Below are positions 58,375 through 64,000 of a DNA stretch of 64,000 nt, in pieces. A program made the position numbers and the translations under genes. Source of the stretch: Mesorhizobium sp. M4B.F.Ca.ET.203.01.1.1. Its GTDB lineage: Bacteria > Pseudomonadota > Alphaproteobacteria > Rhizobiales > Rhizobiaceae. The DNA lies in assembly GCF_004791025.1 (NCBI RefSeq), contig NZ_SRUO01000001.1:496001-560000 (forward strand), given 5' to 3'. Positions within the stretch are counted from its first letter, which is position 1; each line of letters starts with the position of its first letter. A model generated the notes under the pieces. It had not been told where the DNA came from, made no database searches, and worked only from the letters and a program-made list of their open reading frames with translations.

Positions 58375-61300
58375 TCACGGCTTGGAGTTCTGGATGTTCG
58401 CACCCGCCGGATCCTGCTGCACCTGCGGCGTACGTCTCGGCACCAGCTGCTGCAGGATGTTCGGATTGAGCAGCAGGTTCGGGTTGACCTCCACGCCCGG
58501 CTTGCGGAGCGGGACGCAGTTTGGATATTTTCCGGTCGTCCCGGTCGGGCAGCGCCGCAGGATGATGATCGGCTGGCACTGGCCGTTGATCAGCTGCGAA
58601 CCCGGCGCGCATTCCTGCCGGACCCTGCGGCAGGCGCCGTCACGGACCTCGGTGCCACGCGGGCAGACGCACTCGCCACGCTTGTTGTGGACCTGGCCGC
58701 GAATGGTGCACTGCTCCAGTTCGGGCTTCTTTTGCCGGCAGGCGCCGTCGCGGATCTCCGTACCCCTCGGGCAGACACAGTTGCCGTTGGCGTCGTGGAT
58801 CTGGCCGCGGATCGTGCACTGCTCGGGCTGTGGCCGGATCGGCCGGCAGGCGCCGTTGCGCAGCTCTGTCCCCTTCGGGCAGACGCAATCGCCATCGGCA
58901 TTGCGGACCTGGCCGGGGATGCGGCACTGCTCCGGTTTCGGCCGGATCGGCCTGCAGGCGCCATTGCGCACCTCGGTTCCCTTCGGGCAGACGCAATCGC
59001 CGTCCGCGTCGTGGACTTGGCCGCGAATGGTGCACTGCTCGGGCTTCTGCTTGTCCCGCACGCAGGCATTCGCGATCCTGTCGAGATGCGTGCCCTTGGG
59101 GCAGTAGCAGCTGTCGCCGTCCGCCGACGGCACCGAGCCGGGTATGGTGCACCCTTGCGTGATCTTCACGCAGGCGCCGTTCTCGAGCTCGGTTCCGCGC
59201 GGACAGACACAGCGCCCGTCCTCGGTGCGGATCTGGCCCTTGAGCAGCACGCAGGGCTTGGGCTTCGGCTCGACGATGACGCCGCCGCCCGTGCACTGGC
59301 CGTTGCGGTAGGTGGTGCCTTCAGGGCAGACGCAGCGGCCGGCATCGTTCATGACGAAACCTGCCGAGCACTGCTTCTTCACCTCGTTCCTGATGGTGAA
59401 GGGATGGCACGCATAGGCCCTGCCGCGATTGCCCTGGATGTTGGCCTGATCGCCGGAAAGCACGTCGCCGCCGCCCTGCACCCGCGTATCCGGGGACAGG
59501 ACGCCAACGCAGTTCTGACCGTTGACCGTGCCCTGCAGATTGGCCAGGCGGCCGTCATCGGGGATGACCACGGTGACATTGTGCACGTGGCTTTCCCCGG
59601 CGCCGAGCGTCAGGTTGGCAATGCAGGACAAAGGCAGCGTCGTCGGTTCGGGCGAGCAGCCGAAGGGCGGCTCGATCGACGTGATCTCGACGCCTTCCAG
59701 CCTGCCCAGTCCTTCCACGCCGATCGCATCGCCGATCCGGACCGGACCGGAGAAGGCGCTCGGCCCATCGTTCGTGATGGTGATCTCGAAGGAGCAGGGC
59801 TGGCCGGGCTGGCATTCGCTGTCGCCGGTCTTCTCGACGCGGATGGTCGGAGCCCCGCCGCCCTTGGCGCAAGCCTGGCCGATCGGATAGACGATGTCGT
59901 CTCCCGGCGCCGGCCCGTAGGATCCGCGCGCGCAGTTCTCGAACTCGCCATTGGCCGAGACCGTCACGTCGAAGTGCCTGGACGTTCCGGGCGTCATCAC
60001 GGCGCCGGGAATCTGACACGACAGCGTGTTGGCCGGAACCGGTCCGCAGGCCCATTCCGCGCCGTCGGGAGTGACGGTCTGGATCTGGACCGGCGCGCCA
60101 CCGGCCACCAGCGTGGCGGCATCGTTGACCCGCACCGGACCGGTGGGGGCCGCCGTGCCGGCATTGCTGACGGTGATGCGGCAGGAAACCACCGCGGCAC
60201 CGGCCAGCGAGCCGTTGCACACCTTGGTGATACGCAGGCCGGGCTTGCCGCCATTGGGATGGCGGAAGCGTTCCTTGGCGCAGGCCTTGTTGTTGGTGAG
60301 GTCGACCTCACCGGGGATCGCCCTGACCTCGGCGCAGTTCTCGACGCTGTCCGACTGGTAGTTTGCCGGCATCACCGCCTTGACGACGATCGACGTCGAG
60401 GCGCCAGGCATCAGCACGATGCCGGGATTGTCGCAACGGAACTGGCCGGGGCCGTTCGGTCCACAGCTCCAGGGCGGAGACGGGCCGAAGGTCGAGGAGG
60501 CCGGCGCACCGCCGGGATAGCTGTCGATGACCGTCAGCGGTCCGTTATAGGGGACGCTGCCGTTGTTGATGAGGTCGATGACGAAGTAGCAGATGCCGTC
60601 AGCCGTGCAGACCGGGATGCGGGCACGCTTCTTCAGGATCAGGTCGACCTTCTTCTCGACCGGCGGCCGGCACTCGGGGTCGCGATCGCCACGCCGGCAG
60701 ATCGGGATCGAGGCGCAGCCGCGATCGTTCTGCTGGCTGCCGAACAGCGGCTTGCCGCTGGCCTGGTAGTCGTAGATGGCGCAGTTGCGCAGCACGCGTC
60801 CCTGCCAGCCCGGCGCCGGCTTGAAGCCGAGCTTGAGGTCGACAAAGGCGCCTGGGTTGAGCGTGGTCACCGGATGGGTGCAGGTCATCGGCGTGACGCC
60901 GGGCACGCAGACCCAGGGCGGGTTCGGGCCGGAATCCAGCACCGAGCCGGCCGGCAACGTCACCTCGTCGAGCACGATCTTGCCGTGATAGGGGGTGCCG
61001 CCGACATTGCTGACCCTGATGGTGAAGTCGCAGCCGCCGGCCATCGTGCAACGCGTGACATCGGCGCGCTTCTCGACCTTGAGGTCCGGCTCCTTGTCGG
61101 GCGGGCATCTGAGATCGCGCGGGATGACAATGTCGATGGTCTGCGTGCAGCACAGGCCCCAGCCCTCCTCCGGACCGGCATAGGTCTCGATGCCGGTGAC
61201 GATGAGGTGGATGACATCACCGGGCGATGCGCCGACGATCTTCCAGTTGAGCACGCCGCCGCCCGCCGGCACCAGCTGCGTGTCGGGGATGATGGTGATG

Positions 61301-62241
61301 CCGGGCGTGGTCGTCGAGACCTGCACCCACTTGCCGCCCATCTCCGGGCCGACAGGCATGTGGTAGATGAAGGCGCCGCCGCCGGGCACGCAATCGACCG
61401 TGCCGCGCTCCACCTTGAAGCATTCCTTGCCGGGAGGTGGTGGTGGCGGATTACATTTGGTCAAGTCGATGCGGATCGAGGTCTTCTCGCCGGTGAGGAA
61501 ATCGCCGTCATCCGGCTTGCCCGGATCCTGCGACGGGATGATGGTCCCCGGGCCGCCTCCCATCGACACTTTGATCGTGCCCTGGTTGTCGACCATGGCC
61601 GGCGCGGGGAACGCCGCGTGGTCGATCTTGGCCACGATCTGGAAGGTGATGGTGCGTTCGTTCGCGGCGCCCATGCCGTCGAGATCGCTGGCGGAAATCC
61701 GGAAATCGGAAACCGTCGCGGTGTCGTTCGGGTCCGCCGAGGTGCTGATCACCGCACCGGGCAGAGCGCCGCCGCCGGCATCGGTGCCGTCGCCGGACAC
61801 ATGCACGCTGACGATCTGCAGGCCATGCGGAAGCTGGTCCTTGAAGTCGAGCCTGGCGTTCTTCAGCGCATTGGCAAGCACGGGATTGGCAAAGGCTTGC
61901 GCATTGCCGCGCAGGCCGAACGTCAGCGTGTAGAAGGCATAGTCGCAACTTCTCTGGCCGCCCTTCTTGGTGAAGAACGGCACGATGCGCCCCGGCTCGG
62001 GATTGACGACACGGGGATTGTCGAGCTCAAGCCTGGGTTCCGGGCCTGCGGCCTCGACGATCTTGGCCGGGATGGGGTCCTCGGCGAAGGCCGGCAGTGC
62101 CGGCATCATGGCGACCGCGATACCGGCCGCCATCAGCCAGCGCGCGCCGCGCCTGGCATATGACAGGGGTTTCATGATCGTCTCCATGACGGTGGGTTTG
62201 CTGCTGCTCGGAGCAAGCGGGGAAAGCGCGGAAATGGTCAT
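58375..62241 (-). CDS. Exported multi-domain protein: DUF11-like repeats and Cys-rich tandem modules
   Basis: 1288 residues from the ATG at 62241 (strong AGGGAGGG site); an ATG at 62175 gives a more usual signal peptide (MKPLSYARRGARWLMAAGIA, cleavage near AFA-ED). After a first domain with a CFKVERGTVDC and GLCCTQTIDIVI module (about 290-390) come four DUF11-like immunoglobulin-type domains, each with two Cys pairs (LKVEKRADVTRC, LILKKRARIPVC, LRITKVCNGSLAG, IRVEKTGDSECQ). The last 320 residues are Cys-rich modules of the form C-x-I-x-G-x-V, C-V-C-P-x-G-T, N-G-A-C, seven or eight in all; four are near-identical 36-residue units. No enzymatic motif. Starts 11 bases after the upstream gene. 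Confidence 0.85.
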   Translation of the reverse strand: MTISALSPLAPSSSKPTVMETIMKPLSYARRGARWLMAAGIAVAMMPALPAFAEDPIPAKIVEAAGPEPRLELDNPRVVNPEPGRIVPFFTKKGGQRSCDYAFYTLTFGLRGNAQAFANPVLANALKNARLDFKDQLPHGLQIVSVHVSGDGTDAGGGALPGAVISTSADPNDTATVSDFRISASDLDGMGAANERTITFQIVAKIDHAAFPAPAMVDNQGTIKVSMGGGPGTIIPSQDPGKPDDGDFLTGEKTSIRIDLTKCNPPPPPPGKECFKVERGTVDCVPGGGAFIYHMPVGPEMGGKWVQVSTTTPGITIIPDTQLVPAGGGVLNWKIVGASPGDVIHLIVTGIETYAGPEEGWGLCCTQTIDIVIPRDLRCPPDKEPDLKVEKRADVTRCTMAGGCDFTIRVSNVGGTPYHGKIVLDEVTLPAGSVLDSGPNPPWVCVPGVTPMTCTHPVTTLNPGAFVDLKLGFKPAPGWQGRVLRNCAIYDYQASGKPLFGSQQNDRGCASIPICRRGDRDPECRPPVEKKVDLILKKRARIPVCTADGICYFVIDLINNGSVPYNGPLTVIDSYPGGAPASSTFGPSPPWSCGPNGPGQFRCDNPGIVLMPGASTSIVVKAVMPANYQSDSVENCAEVRAIPGEVDLTNNKACAKERFRHPNGGKPGLRITKVCNGSLAGAAVVSCRITVSNAGTAAPTGPVRVNDAATLVAGGAPVQIQTVTPDGAEWACGPVPANTLSCQIPGAVMTPGTSRHFDVTVSANGEFENCARGSYGPAPGDDIVYPIGQACAKGGGAPTIRVEKTGDSECQPGQPCSFEITITNDGPSAFSGPVRIGDAIGVEGLGRLEGVEITSIEPPFGCSPEPTTLPLSCIANLTLGAGESHVHNVTVVIPDDGRLANLQGTVNGQNCVGVLSPDTRVQGGGDVLSGDQANIQGNRGRAYACHPFTIRNEVKKQCSAGFVMNDAGRCVCPEGTTYRNGQCTGGGVIVEPKPKPCVLLKGQIRTEDGRCVCPRGTELENGACVKITQGCTIPGSVPSADGDSCYCPKGTHLDRIANACVRDKQKPEQCTIRGQVHDADGDCVCPKGTEVRNGACRPIRPKPEQCRIPGQVRNADGDCVCPKGTELRNGACRPIRPQPEQCTIRGQIHDANGNCVCPRGTEIRDGACRQKKPELEQCTIRGQVHNKRGECVCPRGTEVRDGACRRVRQECAPGSQLINGQCQPIIILRRCPTGTTGKYPNCVPLRKPGVEVNPNLLLNPNILQQLVPRRTPQVQQDPAGANIQNSKP
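58609..59040. repeat. Four tandem 108-base coding repeats
   Basis: Units at 58609-58716, 58717-58824, 58825-58932 and 58933-59040, each 108 bases (36 codons), all beginning with the codons for Glu-Gln-Cys and carrying CVCP-x-GTE and GAC. Degenerate units continue on the N-terminal side to about 59400. The reading frame is kept throughout, so unit number could vary between strains. Confidence 0.88.
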
Positions 62242-62252
62242 CTTTCCCTCCC

Positions 62253-64000
62253 TCACGGTTCGCAGCTGACGGCTGGGGTTCTGAGCGGCAGGGTCATTTT
62301 GCAGCAAGGGTAGTAGCCGCCCTTGTCGCGGTCTGACTGCCTGTAGAAGCAGAGCCCGACATCGACCGTGTCGCCCGGATAATGGCCGGTGATGCCGATC
62401 GTGTATGGCGTGCCCGGCGCATGCGACATGGGTGAGGTCACCCCGACGCCTGGCGTCTTGGACAGAGCCTTGATCGAATCGCCGCCGAAGCCGGCATGGT
62501 CATGGAGATAGAGATCGGCCTCGAGGCCCGAGGGCGTGCAGAAGTACTGGACATCCTCGACATCGAGACAGGGAGGCAGATTGCCGGGCGGTGGAAAGTC
62601 CGGCGGATAGAATGGCGGCAGGTAACCGCCAGGAATTTCCTCATAGTAGCCGGCACGGCCCTCGCAGGGACGCCAGACCCTGACGTCGCCGACATGGCCT
62701 TCCACTTCCGGGTCCTCGAAATAGCTGTCGAAGTCGACGAACCAGGAGCCGAAGGGCGGCACGTTGGCCGGCTTGACCAGTGGGGTCGGTGTGAACTGGA
62801 CGCCATGCACGGCAAAAGGCCCGCCAGCGGCGAGCTGCTCGGCAAGCGCCGGATTGTCACGCAACTTATCGCCGGTGTTGACCAGCGTGTCGGTGCAGAC
62901 ACTGGTGTCGAGATTGCCCTCGGCGTCATAGCCATATTGCAGGTCGACGCCGCCGGCCGACTGGCGGTTGCCTTGCGGGAAGCCGATCGCATATTCCTGC
63001 GGCTCTTCCACCCAGACCGATTCCGTCGCCGGATCGTCGGGATTCTCGCGCCAGTAGCGGATGACCTCGCCCTTGCCGGAATCGGCGAAGCGGCTGTAAT
63101 CGTAGCGGTTTTCCACCGGGCCGCGCTGGGCCAGGTACATGAAGCCCTTGTTGTCGAAAGCGATGCCGGTGACGGCGTAGTCCTTGTCGGCCTTGACCGT
63201 CAGCTCCCAGCGCGGATCGCCGGCGAAGCGGCCGTCGCGGGCAATGCCCACCGACCAGACCTCCGCCTTTTCGCCGACCGTATAGTAGATCCGGCCGCCG
63301 TGATAGGCGACCGCCCAGACGCGGCGCTCGTCCTGGGTGTAGCCCCATGTGTCGGGGTCTTCGCTGTCGAAGGCGGCGCCCTGGATGTCCATGACGGCGC
63401 CGTCGTCGGCGACCGGGTCGAGCCCGTGCGCCGGGCGTCCGGCGACGCCATGGTCGAACGTGTCGATCAGCATGCCGTTGGCGTCGATGCGATGGATCAG
63501 GCCAGTGTCGAGATCGGAGGCGAAGAACTGGCGATGGATGGGGTCGAAGGAAAGGTTGCCGATGCCGGGCCCGCTGTTGGTGTCGATATCGGCGAATTTC
63601 GCAACGGCGCCGGTAATGCCGTCGATCTTCCAGATCGTGCCCGGCCCGCCGCCATTCTCGGTGCCGAACTGGCCTTCCATGAAGGCAGCACCGGCAGCGC
63701 CGCGGCGCTCTCGCTCGGGCCGTCCGTCACTGTCGGCGTCGGGCGTGACGATCTCGATGCCGTGCAGCGAAGTCGCGGCGGCATAGAGGTTCGGGATGCC
63801 CGACGGCACGCCATCACGCACGCCGTCGTCATAGGTGAGGCCGAAGACCTCGCCGATCTGGCCGGCCGTCACCTCGAAGGGCGGCGGCGTGTAGACGAGC
63901 TGGCCCGAGGCCGGGCCGCCGAGATGCGAGACGTCGAAGACGCGCAAGGAGGCGCGGCTGGTGTCGATGAAGGTTTCGTCGACCGGATCGACGCCGGGCG
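62253..64000 (-). CDS. Beta-propeller-like exported-type protein, 5' end beyond the window
   Basis: The frame is open from 62253 through base 64000, so the true start lies to the right; a TTG at 63947 is internal. The first visible 350 residues repeat aspartate-rich beta-propeller features: GTIWKIDGITGAVAKFADID, LSFDPIHRQFFASDLDTGLI, IQGAAFDSEDPDTWGYTQDE, GIAFDNKGFMYLAQRGPVEN. The last 110 residues contain a Cys-bearing domain (CLDVEDVQYFC ending GYYPCCKMTLPL) that resembles part of the next protein. Ends 11 bases before the 1288-residue gene, so the two are co-transcribed. Role unknown. Confidence 0.78.
   Translation of the reverse strand, partial: PGVDPVDETFIDTSRASLRVFDVSHLGGPASGQLVYTPPPFEVTAGQIGEVFGLTYDDGVRDGVPSGIPNLYAAATSLHGIEIVTPDADSDGRPERERRGAAGAAFMEGQFGTENGGGPGTIWKIDGITGAVAKFADIDTNSGPGIGNLSFDPIHRQFFASDLDTGLIHRIDANGMLIDTFDHGVAGRPAHGLDPVADDGAVMDIQGAAFDSEDPDTWGYTQDERRVWAVAYHGGRIYYTVGEKAEVWSVGIARDGRFAGDPRWELTVKADKDYAVTGIAFDNKGFMYLAQRGPVENRYDYSRFADSGKGEVIRYWRENPDDPATESVWVEEPQEYAIGFPQGNRQSAGGVDLQYGYDAEGNLDTSVCTDTLVNTGDKLRDNPALAEQLAAGGPFAVHGVQFTPTPLVKPANVPPFGSWFVDFDSYFEDPEVEGHVGDVRVWRPCEGRAGYYEEIPGGYLPPFYPPDFPPPGNLPPCLDVEDVQYFCTPSGLEADLYLHDHAGFGGDSIKALSKTPGVGVTSPMSHAPGTPYTIGITGHYPGDTVDVGLCFYRQSDRDKGGYYPCCKMTLPLRTPAVSCEP

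Noticed and set aside
58609..59040. Regular repeats that might be a CRISPR array
   Set aside because: Units abut without spacers, are 108 bases long and keep an open reading frame; they encode protein modules.
58261..62163. A 1300-codon open frame on the plus strand opposite the DUF11-repeat gene
   Set aside because: It is the antisense of a clearly coding gene with a signal peptide and ordered repeats. Its translation is rich in Arg, Ala, Asp and Gly with no domain. Long antisense frames are common in high-GC DNA.

Overview
The window looks like chromosomal DNA from an alphaproteobacterium of the order Hyphomicrobiales (Rhizobiales), closest in style to Mesorhizobium. This is inference, not a database result. 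It rests on the high-GC coding style, the aroA-cmk-rpsA order with a class II (CP4-like) EPSP synthase, an FYDLN-acid protein and a DUF2161 protein, many ABC importers, and several kinds of palindromic intergenic repeats of the sort seen in rhizobia. No phage, insertion sequence, integrase or CRISPR array was seen.

Layout. 1-3032 (minus): an operon of a GntR regulator, a Cys/Met-metabolism PLP enzyme and a sugar-type solute-binding protein that runs off the left edge. 3153-4879: a divergent pair of DJ-1 superfamily genes, a PfpI/isonitrile-hydratase-like enzyme and a GlxA-type regulator. 4906-6849: DUF2161, a small lipoprotein, tRNA-Ala(GGC) and an acidic FYDLN protein. 7055-11198: aroA, cmk and rpsA, with a potentially structured leader before rpsA. 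11429-20938: an SDR, a putative sugar transferase, and a divergent arginine/guanidino locus (AruI-like decarboxylase, TetR and DDAH-like hydrolase facing a basic amino acid ABC importer and an Ldh-family oxidoreductase). 21036-22443: an Rrf2 regulator beside an exported double SnoaL-like protein, with inverted repeats in front of each. 22871-31347: an NDUFA9-like protein, a P450, an FMN reductase, an exported caspase-TPR protein and gyrB. 31466-35243: hydantoinase/oxoprolinase subunits. 35465-41930: ferredoxin-NADP reductase, a long DeoC with a two-domain ALDH16-type dehydrogenase, and an SDR/FAH sugar-acid pair.

42095-52708 is a complete-looking amino-sugar locus. A minus-strand operon (murQ, ABC binding protein, two permeases, Gfo/Idh dehydrogenase, ABC ATPase) faces a plus-strand operon with 4-base overlaps (BadF-type kinase, HutC-type GntR regulator, SIS deaminase, nagA). 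Each promoter carries the same 18-base direct-repeat site (TGGTATT, 4 bases, TGGTATT). The genes would import N-acetylated amino sugars by ABC transport, phosphorylate them, remove lactyl ether and acetyl groups, and deaminate to fructose-6-phosphate.

52786-56083 holds a malonyl-CoA synthetase, an FCD-type GntR regulator and rpe. 56288-64000 (minus) encodes three large exported, cysteine-rich proteins of unknown role: a beta-propeller-like protein cut by the right edge, a 1288-residue protein with four DUF11-like domains and a tail of Cys-rich repeats, and a 652-residue protein with a different Cys-rich tail. This is the least explained part of the window and the best candidate for something undescribed.
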